A DNA stretch of 19,240 nt from CAYSBE01 sp044337585 (GCA_044337585.1 JBIINH010000022.1:1-19240); one strand, 5' to 3'. Shown: positions 7,921-15,449, numbered from the stretch's first letter. The notes: generated from the letters alone by a model not told the origin. Numbers and translations: made by a program.

Positions 7921-8557
7921 TATCATCAACACGTATCACGGGTGTGATGCACCTAACAAGGTACATTTTATTTGTGACAACTTCTAAGCACATCACATTG
8001 GTCCTTCGTTTAGCAATTTTTCTCATAATGCTTTGGCTGCCGTTTGAAATCTTAAATAAAGTACCTTCATCAATATCGTCTAGTGTTAGCTGTTTCTTTT
8101 TATCATATCTAGAAAGTGCTTTCATGAGTGCTAAATCAGCGGTATGCGTATATGATGGGGTTCGCATGTGCTTGATAAGTGGTCCATTTATATCGGCAGG
8201 AAAAATACCAGCCATCACAGGACCACGCATGTGTTTTTTAAACTCCTCTTTCCACTCACTTCCATGTGGTTGATGCCCACTCCCGTATTTTTTATAAGCT
8301 GTGTGATGCGCCAGTTCATGGATGAAGGTAATTAAGAAGTTGTATTTATTTAAATTGTGATTGATCGTGATGTGATTTCCTTTTCCAGTATGCGGATGGT
8401 AGTCCCCTAACTTGCCTTTTCTTTCTACCTCAATATGCAAGTGTAGGTTGTACTTCATGATAAGCATGGCACAATGCTCAACTATTCCATCAGGCAGATA
8501 TTGCCCAAGTATTTTCATAAGCTCAGACTTATGTCTGCTTGCAAATGAGTCGTCCAT
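7910..8557 (-). CDS. SprT-like zinc metalloprotein
   Basis: A 215-residue protein with the zinc-metallopeptidase motif HELAH (H80, E81, H84) and a downstream GHQPHGSEWK (H95 or H98) that would supply the third ligand. This HExxH plus HGxxW layout is that of the SprT-like family, related to eukaryotic Spartan/SPRTN proteases acting on DNA-protein crosslinks. Bacterial members are poorly characterised, so a role in DNA repair is only a family-level suggestion. No signal peptide is present, so it should be cytoplasmic. The C-terminal third lacks the four-cysteine zinc ribbon of some SprT proteins. It starts at ATG 8557, divergent from the small gene at 8640, and ends inside the M28 gene. Confidence 0.83.
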   Translation of the reverse strand: MDDSFASRHKSELMKILGQYLPDGIVEHCAMLIMKYNLHLHIEVERKGKLGDYHPHTGKGNHITINHNLNKYNFLITFIHELAHHTAYKKYGSGHQPHGSEWKEEFKKHMRGPVMAGIFPADINGPLIKHMRTPSYTHTADLALMKALSRYDKKKQLTLDDIDEGTLFKISNGSQSIMRKIAKRRTNVMCLEVVTNKMYLVRCITPVIRVDDTKK

Positions 8558-8580
8558 GTAGCTGTTTGATAATTTTTTTC

Positions 8581-8633
8581 AATTTGAATGAACAATTATA
8601 TTGATTAAGTTGTAATTTGGATGAACAAATTTA
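8581..8633. repeat. Direct repeat of an operator-like dyad between divergent genes
   Basis: AATTTGAATGAACAA (8581-8595) and AATTTGGATGAACAA (8614-8628) differ at one of 15 bases and start 33 bases apart, about three helical turns. The second copy is a perfect dyad, AATTTG-N6-CAAATT (8614-8631); the first is an imperfect version. They fill most of the 82-base gap between the SprT-like gene and the small + strand gene. CAAATTTA (8626-8633) also reads TAAATTTG on the - strand, a -7 consensus match for the SprT-like gene, and TCAATTTG (8579-8586) is one mismatch from consensus on the + strand. Operator function is inferred. Confidence 0.5.
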
Positions 8634-8639
8634 AATAAC

Positions 8640-8945
8640 ATGGAAATATCTGGAAAAACAAATTCATCACCACAACTTATCCCAAAAGAAGACGTACCTA
8701 ATTTCGTGTTTGTAAGTTATGATGTATTAGACAATATAGAAGAAAGAGGATTACGTGCAATCGATTTACAAAAAGCAATGGTACTCGGCAACGGAGATCA
8801 CGTTAAAATAAGCATATCATTTTTAACTACCGATGGCATGAAAAAAGTAGAGACAACAGTGTGGGCAGCAACTGAAGAATCCATCATGTTGAAAGGTGGT
8901 GTATCTATTCCAGTTCACTGTATTAAAGAAATAAAACTCATTTAA
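8640..8945 (+). CDS. Small hypothetical protein (101 aa), unrecognised
   Basis: I do not recognise this protein. It has 101 residues, no signal peptide and no membrane segment, so it is likely cytoplasmic. The first 20 residues are polar; the middle contains LDNIEERGLRAIDLQKAMV, probably helical, and the C-terminal half alternates hydrophobic and polar residues (VKISISFLTTDG, KVETTVWAATEESIML, IPVHCIKEIKLI), suggesting a small beta-barrel or sheet with a single cysteine. It starts at ATG 8640, divergent from the SprT-like gene, and terminates before a strong hairpin at 8961. Codon use matches the neighbours and the frame is clean, so it is probably a real gene. Function unknown. Confidence 0.72.
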   Translation: MEISGKTNSSPQLIPKEDVPNFVFVSYDVLDNIEERGLRAIDLQKAMVLGNGDHVKISISFLTTDGMKKVETTVWAATEESIMLKGGVSIPVHCIKEIKLI

Positions 8946-8960
8946 ATAAACCGATAATAA

Positions 8961-8988
8961 CAGAAAACCCCGCTGAGCGGGGTTTCTG
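8961..8988. terminator. Bidirectional hairpin between two convergent small genes
   Basis: AAACCCCGC (8965-8973) pairs perfectly with GCGGGGTTT (8977-8985) around a TGA loop; CAG/CTG extends the stem past one bulged A. The - strand copy ends GGGGTTTTCTGTT, the better terminator for the gene ending at 9050. The + strand has only TTT before CTG, so it is weaker for the gene ending at 8945. Its position between two stop codons supports shared use. Confidence 0.78.
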
Positions 8989-9049
8989 TGTAATCAATCG
9001 ATATAAAAACATGGCAACAATTAAAAACTGGTGCTCAGGTTTTTCAAGT

Positions 9050-9388
9050 TTAAAAGTTGAGAGGTGCAGTAGTAGATTGTTGTTCAACCTTTGGAGTTTC
9101 ATTTTTTACTGCAACACCCTCTTTCGCCTCCACTTTTTTTACAGATGTCGAAACTGTAGTTTTTAGTTTCGTTTCTGCTAAGCCAAGGACTTCAAATTTA
9201 AATTCTTTTACAAACATACCCAAAGCCAAAGCTTCTTTTATTCCATTTATCGTCAAAGTTGCATCAAATTCATCTGCTGCTAATCCTTTAGGATTGATTG
9301 TGAATGAGATACGATTATCCATACAATAATCTAACAATTGTTGGATGCTTTTTCTTTTTGTGCTGATTGTTACTTTCTCTTCGCTCAT
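9050..9388 (-). CDS. Small hypothetical protein (112 aa), unrecognised
   Basis: I do not recognise this protein. Residues 1-75 look like a compact alpha/beta domain (RKSIQQLLDYCMDNRISFTI, then DATLTINGIKEALALG and EFKFEVLGL). Residues 76-112 form a Lys/Thr/Val/Ala-rich, probably disordered tail ending TTAPLNF. There is no signal peptide or membrane segment. The start is ATG 9388 (- strand); I see no consensus promoter close upstream. It converges with the gene at 8640-8945 on the hairpin at 8961-8988. Single-cysteine content, low complexity at the C-terminus and neighbour-like codon use leave function open. Confidence 0.7.
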   Translation of the reverse strand: MSEEKVTISTKRKSIQQLLDYCMDNRISFTINPKGLAADEFDATLTINGIKEALALGMFVKEFKFEVLGLAETKLKTTVSTSVKKVEAKEGVAVKNETPKVEQQSTTAPLNF

Positions 9389-9586
9389 AATTTGCTTATT
9401 TTAATGTGTTATAATATTGATAATTAATTTGTTAATTAAATTACATTAGTTAGGTAAAGATAGTAAAGGCAACGTGCTCTGCATCATATTTTCCCATTTC
9501 TTGTTTCCCACAATTTTTGACTTAAACCAACATACTATGCACAATTTTACATTTGATGTTATTATGTGGTTGAAAAGTCTTTTTAA

Positions 9587-9607
9587 ATTACATATGATGC
9601 ATGTAAT
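9587..9607. repeat. Operator-like inverted repeat upstream of metG
   Basis: ATTACAT (9587-9593) and ATGTAAT (9601-9607) are perfect inverted arms around a 7-base centre ATGATGC. Centre-to-centre spacing is 14 bases. Part of it, TTACATATGATG, resembles TTACATTTGATG at 9547-9558, 41 bases upstream (11 of 12 bases). Confidence 0.4.
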
Positions 9608-9692
9608 CAATATAATAAGTTGTTAGTTAAACGATTTAAAGCAATTGCCAATTCGTTGTATTTATTACCCCCGCATTTAGGCATTAGCTTAT

Positions 9693-9724
9693 AAAATTCA
9701 CAAAATCAGTATTTTGTAAATTTT
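9693..9724. repeat. Long AT-rich hairpin upstream of metG
   Basis: The left arm AAAATTCACAAAAT (9693-9706) and the right arm ATTTTGTAAATTTT (9711-9724) pair at 13 of 14 positions around the loop CAGT; the sole mismatch is C9699 against A9718. It ends 37 bases before the metG ATG. It could be a protein-binding dyad, an RNA hairpin in the metG leader, or a weak terminator. No gene on either strand ends next to it. Confidence 0.55.
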
Positions 9725-9761
9725 CTTAGTTCTTTTAAATTAATGTAACTTGCCACACTGT

Positions 9762-11831
9762 ATGACAAATTCCAAAAACCAACGTTTTTTAATAACCGCA
9801 GCATTGCCTTATGCCAACGGACCAGTTCATATTGGTCATTTGGCAGGATGCTATTTGCCGGCCGATATCTATGTTAGGTATTTAAAAGCAAGAGGCAAAG
9901 AAGTAGTTTTTATATGTGGAAGTGATGAGCATGGAGTGCCCATTACCATTAAAGCAAAAAAAGAGGGAACCACTCCGCAAGAGGTTGTAGATAAATATCA
10001 CCAAATGATGCAGGATGCATTTGCCGGATTTGGTATTGAATTTACATATTATGGAAGAACGTCATCAACAACACATCACCTAACAGCTCAAGAATTCTTT
10101 AGCACGCTTTATAGTAAAGGAGTTTTCAAAGAAGAAGTAACCAAGCAGTATTATGATGAAGAAGCAAACCAGTTTTTAGCAGATAGGTATATTACAGGAA
10201 CCTGCCCAAGATGTGGCAATCAAAATGCGTATGGCGACCAATGTGAAAAATGTGGGACATCTCTAAATCCAACGGATTTGATTAATCCCAAATCGGCACT
10301 TAGTGGGGCAACGCCAGTTTTAAAGGAAACCAAAAACTGGTTTCTCCCTATGGATGAAATTCAAAAAAATGACAAGTTTGTAAATTATATTAAACGTTTT
10401 GATCAGTGGAAAACAAATATAAAAGGACAATGCATGAGTTGGCTCAACGAAGGTTTACAACCTCGAGCCATGACCAGAGATCTTGATTGGGGTGTGCCGG
10501 TTCCAATTAAAGATGCCGAAGGTAAAGTGCTTTATGTATGGTTTGACGCACCTATAGGATACATATCAGCTACCAAAGAATATTTTCAAAAAAATGGAGT
10601 TGAAAACGATTGGAAAAAATGGTGGCAAGATGAAGATACTTCGCTCATTCATTTTATTGGTAAAGACAATATTGTTTTTCATGCCATCATTTTTCCAATG
10701 ATGTTAATGATGCATGAAGGATATGTTTTGCCAACCAATGTGCCTGCAAATGAATTTTTAAATTTAGAAGGTGATAAAATTTCTACGTCAAGAAACTGGG
10801 CAGTATGGTTACATGAATACTTGATTGATTTTCCGGGGAAACAAGATGTGCTGAGGTATGCACTTTGTGCAAATGCACCCGAAACCAAAGACAATGATTT
10901 TACTTGGAAAGATTTTCAATCCCGTAACAATAATGAGTTGGTAGCTATTTTAGGGAATTTCATTAACCGTACACTTGTGCTCACACATAAATTTTATGAA
11001 GGACATGTGCCTGAATTTAATTTTAAAGAAGAAGGATTTGATGAAGCCGTTGTGGCAACTCATATTTTGCAATCAAAAGATAAGATTGAAAAAAGCATGG
11101 AAATGTTTCGCATACGCGAAGCCTTATTTGAAGTAATGGAAGTCGCCCGAATGGGAAATAAATTTTTAGCCGACCATGAGCCATGGAAATTAATTAAAAC
11201 CAATGAGGCAAAAACTGCTGCCATTATGAATATTGCCCTTCAAATTTGTGCAAATTTGAGTGTGTTGCTAAAACCATTTTTACCATATTCGGCTCAGAAA
11301 TTAGAAGACATGTTTGGCAAATCATTTACATGGAATGATATTGGAAGCATGAAGTTGATGACAACAGCAGACACTGTTGGAGAGCCATACTTAATGTATG
11401 ATAAAATTGAAGATGAGCAAATTGAATTTCAATTACAAAAACTCATCAAAGCCAAAACCGAAAATGCATCTAGCTCTGTTTCTAGTAGTTTAACTGAACT
11501 AAAGGCAGACATCACATATGATGATTTTGATAAATTGGACCTTAGGGTAGGGAAAGTATTGGAGGCAGAAAAAGTGCCCAAAGCTGATAAGCTACTAAAG
11601 CTTATAGTTGACTTAGGTTTTGAAAAACGGACTATACTATCAGGCATAGCAGAGTATTATATACCAGAAGAATTGGTTGGAAAATTAGTCACTGTTGTTG
11701 CTAATTTAGCGCCACGTAAAATAAGAGGAATCGAAAGTCAAGGTATGTTACTTATGGCTGGTAATGATTTCGGCAAGTTATTTACGGTAGGGCCCGAAAA
11801 AGATATAGAACCCGGAAGTGTAGTAAAATAA
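9762..11831 (+). CDS. metG: Methionyl-tRNA synthetase with C-terminal tRNA-binding domain
   Basis: MetRS charges tRNA-Met and initiator tRNA with methionine. The 689-residue protein has the class I HIGH motif HIGH (23-26) within GPVHIGHLAG, a four-cysteine zinc knuckle (C148, C151, C161, C164) and KISTS (339-343) in place of the canonical KMSKS, still in the normal position before RNWAVW. The anticodon-binding helical domain follows (about 390-560). Residues about 585-689 (DFDKLDLRVGKVLEAEKVPKADK onward, ending in ESQGMLLMA) form a Trbp111-type OB-fold that improves tRNA binding and dimerisation. I use ATG 9762, since MTNSKNQRFLITAALPYANG is a standard N-terminus; an in-frame TTG four codons earlier is unlikely. 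The tRNA-Arg gene follows. Confidence 0.97.
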   Translation: MTNSKNQRFLITAALPYANGPVHIGHLAGCYLPADIYVRYLKARGKEVVFICGSDEHGVPITIKAKKEGTTPQEVVDKYHQMMQDAFAGFGIEFTYYGRTSSTTHHLTAQEFFSTLYSKGVFKEEVTKQYYDEEANQFLADRYITGTCPRCGNQNAYGDQCEKCGTSLNPTDLINPKSALSGATPVLKETKNWFLPMDEIQKNDKFVNYIKRFDQWKTNIKGQCMSWLNEGLQPRAMTRDLDWGVPVPIKDAEGKVLYVWFDAPIGYISATKEYFQKNGVENDWKKWWQDEDTSLIHFIGKDNIVFHAIIFPMMLMMHEGYVLPTNVPANEFLNLEGDKISTSRNWAVWLHEYLIDFPGKQDVLRYALCANAPETKDNDFTWKDFQSRNNNELVAILGNFINRTLVLTHKFYEGHVPEFNFKEEGFDEAVVATHILQSKDKIEKSMEMFRIREALFEVMEVARMGNKFLADHEPWKLIKTNEAKTAAIMNIALQICANLSVLLKPFLPYSAQKLEDMFGKSFTWNDIGSMKLMTTADTVGEPYLMYDKIEDEQIEFQLQKLIKAKTENASSSVSSSLTELKADITYDDFDKLDLRVGKVLEAEKVPKADKLLKLIVDLGFEKRTILSGIAEYYIPEELVGKLVTVVANLAPRKIRGIESQGMLLMAGNDFGKLFTVGPEKDIEPGSVVK

Positions 11832-11868
11832 AAAATGAATTGGCAAGTACTCCTTTGTATGGATAACT

Positions 11869-11876
11869 TATATTTG
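11869..11876 (+). promoter_or_regulatory. Putative -7 promoter box of tRNA-Arg
   Basis: TATATTTG matches TAnnTTTG exactly and ends 10 bases before the tRNA 5' end, giving a very short leader. TTG at 11840-11842 is 26 bases upstream and TTTG at 11854-11857 is 11 bases upstream; neither has the 19-21 base spacing seen elsewhere, so the -33 element is unclear. Confidence 0.6.
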
Positions 11877-11886
11877 CCCCGGATTA

Positions 11887-11958
11887 GGCCTCATAGTTCA
11901 ATGGATAGAATAGATGTTTCCTAAACATTTGATGTGAGTTCGATTCTCGCTGAGGCTA
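11887..11958 (+). tRNA. tRNA-Arg, anticodon CCT
   Basis: The cloverleaf folds well. Acceptor GGCCTCA pairs with TGAGGCT (G1 with U72 as a wobble), the D arm uses GTTC/GAAT, the anticodon stem GATGT pairs with ACATT around the loop TTCCTAA (anticodon CCT), and the T stem GTGAG pairs with CTCGC around TTCGATT. The discriminator base is A at 11958. CCA is not encoded, so it must be added afterwards. It reads AGG codons. It stands alone between metG and a terminator. Confidence 0.95.
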
Positions 11959-11959
11959 C

Positions 11960-11986
11960 AAAGACCTGCAATTGCAGGTCTTTTTT
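11960..11986. terminator. Palindromic terminator after tRNA-Arg, shared with the opposite gene
   Basis: A perfect 24-base palindrome (11960-11983) with the half-site AAAGACCTGCAA is followed on the + strand by T residues to 11986. It should terminate the tRNA transcript. On the - strand it lies two bases beyond the stop codon of the secreted-protein gene (11985-14372), and that strand also carries a short T run after the stem, so it may serve both directions. Confidence 0.85.
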
Positions 11987-14372
11987 ATTTTAAAAGAGTC
12001 ACATTGCCTGTAAGGGTATATGCACTGCTGTCCCAACCTGTGTAGGTAATTACATAAACAAATACATCTTGCTGAACAGGAATACCATCTTGATTTTTTC
12101 CATCCCATTGGATATTCTTATCTAGCGTTTCAAAAATCAACTGCCCCCAACGGTTATATAATTTTAAATGATAATCTTTTACAAAAATATCCCTTACACC
12201 CATTACATCATTCAGCCCATCACTATTTACTGAGAATGCATTAGGTGCATATACCATTGGAGCTTGAATTAACTCAATATTATTTGACCGTGCAATAAAA
12301 ACATTACCGGTTTCGTTGGCAGCAGGTGTCGTGCTTTGCTTTTCTCTAGCTTCAATATAGTAGTGGTATAAACCTGATTTGGTGTTTAATTTTTCATCTG
12401 ATGTAAGTGTCGTTTGTCCACTAAGAAGGCTGTTTAGCTCAAACGGTGTCATATGGTCTTCCCTATATAATGCATAATTTGAAACACCGTTTTCCCAATA
12501 AGGATAGTCAAGCCAATTTAAATCATGCTTAAATGGGTTTGATTCCCCTTTCAATACAATTGAACAAGCTAATTTGCCTTGTTCACTTACATGCTGACAA
12601 GTATCTCTTACTAAAACGTAGTAGCAATAAGAGGTATTTTGCACATCCACATCCAAGTCTTCATAGGTGGTACTTTGTTTGCCAATAAAGTCTTTGACAA
12701 AGGTCCATTCGTTGCTACCACGGGTTGTTTTAAATAAACTATATCGTGCAAAATCAGGCTCGCTTGAAACAGGCCACATTACCTCTAAGGATTTATTTTC
12801 AACCACAGTGACTGTATTTATACGGTGTTGTTTTGGAATTACAAGCAGGTTTTCAAATGTGGTAGAAGTATCGGATGTGGGACCGTAATATCCACATTTA
12901 TTTCCTGCCCTTATGAAATATTTATAATTGGTATTTTTATTATCAATAGCATTATTATCTGTATATAAATTTATAAACTTATCAGCGGAGTCAAATAATA
13001 CAAAATTGTTATCATTAACCGCTCTAAATAAGTAATACTTATTGAAGTAAGGACTGAATCCGTTTGAGTCGCCATAGTTAAATGCAATAGAATCATTAAA
13101 AAAGTTTAGGCATAGAATATCAACCGAATTTTGAACAGGCATTGGCAATACATTAATTGTAAAAATACGCCTCGTTTTTCTAGGAAGTGGACATCCATTA
13201 TCTTTGATATCTATGGTGAGTTGAATTTTATTCGCTTCTGTATACTCACATATAGTTTCCCAACATAAGCGCGTAGTTCCTTTCACATTTGCTGCTACAT
13301 TTTTTTGAGTGATGGTAGGAATCGTCTTTTTTGTCGAATCAGTAAATGATGGACTACTAACTGTCATATATATGGAGTCGGTTGGGTCGGCTCCTTCAAT
13401 ATCAATGCAAACACTTTGTGGAGCAATGACAGTAATGTTATTAGCAAATACTGGTTGGCCACTTTCGTTCTTTATAGTAATTGTGGGCGTAGGATTAGCA
13501 GGGCAATTAACAATGGTAAATTGAAGCTCAAGTCTCACTTCACCCAATTTTACTCCAAAACGAAACTCTTCCACTTTGATGGCAGCAACATGGACCCCCG
13601 ATGCTAACGGATTCATCTCTATTTCACCTGAATTTCTACCAATTGCCAAACCTGGATTACCTTGCACTTGGGTGTTTTGACTATACCCTGGACCCCAAGT
13701 AATATCGCTATAGGGGCCCGATGATGGACTAGATGTTATTGGCTGATTTCTTGTAAGAGGACCGTTAAGTGGTGTAACTAATGAATATACCAACGAATCA
13801 CCATCTGGATCAGTAAAGTCAAAGTTGTAGGTGAACAGGTTATTGGTACACAAAAAGGTAAATGGGTTATTATTAAAACGAGGTGTAGAGTTAATTATAT
13901 TTAGCGGAGGGATTTCAGTGTAGATGGTAATGGCAGCATCTTCAGGCTGATTGATATTGACAATAATTTTATTGCGGCAACAACGCATGTAGACAAAATA
14001 ATAACCAGCCGCACTTCTTAATGTATTGGGATTTAAGGTAATTGTTTCAGTATAGGTTCCTACTTCAGTACATGCAGAGGGGATAGGAGCGCAGCCAGGG
14101 CCAACAATTCCAAGATTTGTGACTACCGGGTTGCGAAGGTTAAATATGCGTACTTGCTGATTGGTTGCTTTGTCAAACATGCCAACAGTAGCAGGCACGT
14201 CAAATTCCGCTTGCCCATTGAAACAATCACGCAATACACGTAATTTAATTACGTAGGCGTTTGTTGTCCCAACCCTTGTTAAATCTAAGCTGCCACCGAC
14301 AATATGAGTAGCATAAGTGGCTGTGCTTAGCCATAACAACAACAGAAAAATGAGCTTGATTTTGGTGCGCAT
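11985..14372 (-). CDS. Secreted protein with CHU_C (gliding motility-associated) C-terminal domain
   Basis: A 795-residue exported protein. The signal peptide MRTKIKLIFLLLLWLSTATYA is followed by THIVGGSLDL, a start shared by many large Bacteroidota surface proteins. The N-terminal region has paired cysteines (for example C131-C132) and FTDPDGDSLVYSL around 185-198, suggesting beta-sandwich repeats. About 515-605 resembles a fibronectin type III fold (LEVMWPVSSEPDFARYSLF). The last 90 residues (about 707-795: YAPNAFSVNSDGLND, LKLYNRWGQLIFET, WDGKNQDG, VYVITYTG) are the CHU_C domain, a type B sorting signal for type IX secretion. It should be exported and probably surface-bound or released. 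TATATTTG on the - strand sits 8 bases before the ATG. Ligand or function is unknown; an adhesin-like role is an inference. Confidence 0.9.
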   Translation of the reverse strand: MRTKIKLIFLLLLWLSTATYATHIVGGSLDLTRVGTTNAYVIKLRVLRDCFNGQAEFDVPATVGMFDKATNQQVRIFNLRNPVVTNLGIVGPGCAPIPSACTEVGTYTETITLNPNTLRSAAGYYFVYMRCCRNKIIVNINQPEDAAITIYTEIPPLNIINSTPRFNNNPFTFLCTNNLFTYNFDFTDPDGDSLVYSLVTPLNGPLTRNQPITSSPSSGPYSDITWGPGYSQNTQVQGNPGLAIGRNSGEIEMNPLASGVHVAAIKVEEFRFGVKLGEVRLELQFTIVNCPANPTPTITIKNESGQPVFANNITVIAPQSVCIDIEGADPTDSIYMTVSSPSFTDSTKKTIPTITQKNVAANVKGTTRLCWETICEYTEANKIQLTIDIKDNGCPLPRKTRRIFTINVLPMPVQNSVDILCLNFFNDSIAFNYGDSNGFSPYFNKYYLFRAVNDNNFVLFDSADKFINLYTDNNAIDNKNTNYKYFIRAGNKCGYYGPTSDTSTTFENLLVIPKQHRINTVTVVENKSLEVMWPVSSEPDFARYSLFKTTRGSNEWTFVKDFIGKQSTTYEDLDVDVQNTSYCYYVLVRDTCQHVSEQGKLACSIVLKGESNPFKHDLNWLDYPYWENGVSNYALYREDHMTPFELNSLLSGQTTLTSDEKLNTKSGLYHYYIEAREKQSTTPAANETGNVFIARSNNIELIQAPMVYAPNAFSVNSDGLNDVMGVRDIFVKDYHLKLYNRWGQLIFETLDKNIQWDGKNQDGIPVQQDVFVYVITYTGWDSSAYTLTGNVTLLK

Positions 14373-14379
14373 TACAAAT

Positions 14380-14387
14380 CAAATATA
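14380..14387 (-). promoter_or_regulatory. Putative -7 promoter box of the CHU_C-domain gene
   Basis: CAAATATA on the + strand reads TATATTTG on the - strand, an exact TAnnTTTG match. It ends 7 bases before the ATG codon at 14370-14372, so a transcript from it would be nearly leaderless. No TTG-type -33 box is seen at 19-21 bases. Confidence 0.45.
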
Positions 14388-14441
14388 CATATTTATGAAA
14401 TGAATGGCTGCTATGACCTAATATTTACAAAACATTAAGAA

Positions 14442-15434
14442 TCAAATTGCCAATGGGACAGCATAAGTTTCCAATATTTCGGCAAAAATTTGGTCTACTT
14501 CTGTCAATGTTTTACCCAATACCAATCTGGTCCGGTATTCTTTAAAATTTTCTATACCCTTAAAGTATTGACTGTAATGTGGACGCATTTCAAATATTCC
14601 CAAAACATCACCTTTCCATTGAACAGAATGGTGAAGATGCCTGCGGCAAACTGCTACCCTTTTATCAATTGTGGGAGCAGAAAGAAAGGTGCCAGTGGCA
14701 AAATAATGTTTTATCTCGTTGAATATCCAAGGATTGCCAATGGCCGCCCTACCAATCATGATACCATCAACGCCATATTTATTCCGGTATTCCAATGCTT
14801 TTGTAGGAGAGTCAATATCTCCGTTTCCAAAAATGGGAATCTGAATGCGCGGGTTTTCCTTAATTTTCGCAATTAATGTCCAGTCGGCATTGCCTTTATA
14901 AAGTTGTGCACGGGTTCTGCCATGAACACTAAGTGCTTTGATACCTACATCTTGTAGTCGTTCTGCCACTTCCAAAATATTCATGGATTTTTCGTCCCAT
15001 CCCAAACGGGTTTTCACCGTTACAGGAAGGTTGGTTGATTTTACAACAGCTTCTGTAACTTTTACCATTTTTGGGAGGTCTTTTAGGATGGCAGCACCTG
15101 CACCTTTACACACCACTTTTTTCACAGGGCATCCAAAGTTGATATCTACCAAGTCAGGGTTAGTGGCATCTACAATTTGCGTAGCCATGGCCATAGCTTC
15201 TTCATCTCCTCCAAAAATTTGTATACCTATCGGCCTTTCATAATCGTAGATGTCTAATTTTTTAAGGCTTTTAATCGCATCTCTAATAAGTCCTTCAGAT
15301 GAAATAAATTCCGTATACATCAAATCAGCACCATGTTCTTTGCATACCGCCCTAAAAGGAGGATCGCTTACATCTTCCATTGGTGCAAGCAAAAGGGGGA
15401 ATTCGCCTAAGTTGATATTTCCGATTTTTACCAT
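14442..15434 (-). CDS. dusB: tRNA-dihydrouridine synthase
   Basis: Dus enzymes reduce specific uridines of tRNA to dihydrouridine using FMN and NADPH. The 330-residue protein starts MVKIGNINLGEFPLLLAPMEDVSDPPFR, the standard TIM-barrel beginning. Catalytic C102 lies in NFGCPVKKV; FMN-binding residues include K141 in VKTRLGW, H171 in HGRTR, GNGDI (203-207) and GR (228-229). This pattern fits DusB-type proteins, although the subfamily is inferred. The start at 15434 is preferred over an open frame reaching 15599, because that extension is the antisense of the CPBP protease gene and adds no family homology. A - strand TACTTTTG box lies 15 bases upstream of the ATG. The CHU_C-domain gene follows on the same strand after 69 bases. 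Confidence 0.94.
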   Translation of the reverse strand: MVKIGNINLGEFPLLLAPMEDVSDPPFRAVCKEHGADLMYTEFISSEGLIRDAIKSLKKLDIYDYERPIGIQIFGGDEEAMAMATQIVDATNPDLVDINFGCPVKKVVCKGAGAAILKDLPKMVKVTEAVVKSTNLPVTVKTRLGWDEKSMNILEVAERLQDVGIKALSVHGRTRAQLYKGNADWTLIAKIKENPRIQIPIFGNGDIDSPTKALEYRNKYGVDGIMIGRAAIGNPWIFNEIKHYFATGTFLSAPTIDKRVAVCRRHLHHSVQWKGDVLGIFEMRPHYSQYFKGIENFKEYRTRLVLGKTLTEVDQIFAEILETYAVPLAI

Positions 15435-15443
15435 GTATATTTG
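15412..15443 (+). promoter_or_regulatory. Promoter of the CPBP-DUF2007-cdsA operon
   Basis: TTG (15412-15414) and TATATTTG (15436-15443) are separated by 21 bases. The -33 element lies inside the 5' coding part of dus and the -7 box begins 2 bases upstream of the dus start codon. Predicted leader before the ATG at 15463 is about 14 bases. Confidence 0.6.
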
Positions 15444-15449
15444 TAGGCG

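Larger units (their letters stand above)
9389..9761. other. 373-base non-coding region before metG
   Basis: No gene is supported here. It holds an AT-rich start (9389-9450) with TTAATT/AATTAA repeats, related ATGATG elements (9480-9489, 9547-9558, 9588-9601), a dyad at 9587-9607 and a long hairpin at 9693-9724. TAACTTGC at 9746-9753, just before the metG ATG, is a weak -7 candidate and would give an almost leaderless transcript. I looked for T-box features and known riboswitch cores and saw none. A small RNA cannot be excluded by eye. Confidence 0.6.

Noticed and set aside
7944..8273. 109-codon open frame on the + strand within the SprT-like gene
   Set aside because: Antisense of the HELAH-containing gene; hydrophobic, Ser-rich composition typical of a shadow frame.
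9389..9761. T-box or other known riboswitch before metG
   Set aside because: No T-box core, antiterminator pair or recognisable aptamer seen; only simple dyads are present.
11887..11990. Attachment site of an integrated element at tRNA-Arg
   Set aside because: The tRNA 3' end is followed at once by a terminator and a native gene; no integrase or duplicated tRNA 3' end is visible.
14490..14876. 128-codon open frame on the + strand within dus
   Set aside because: It is antisense to a well-supported dus gene, has no recognisable motif and unusual residue composition (many Phe, Cys and His).
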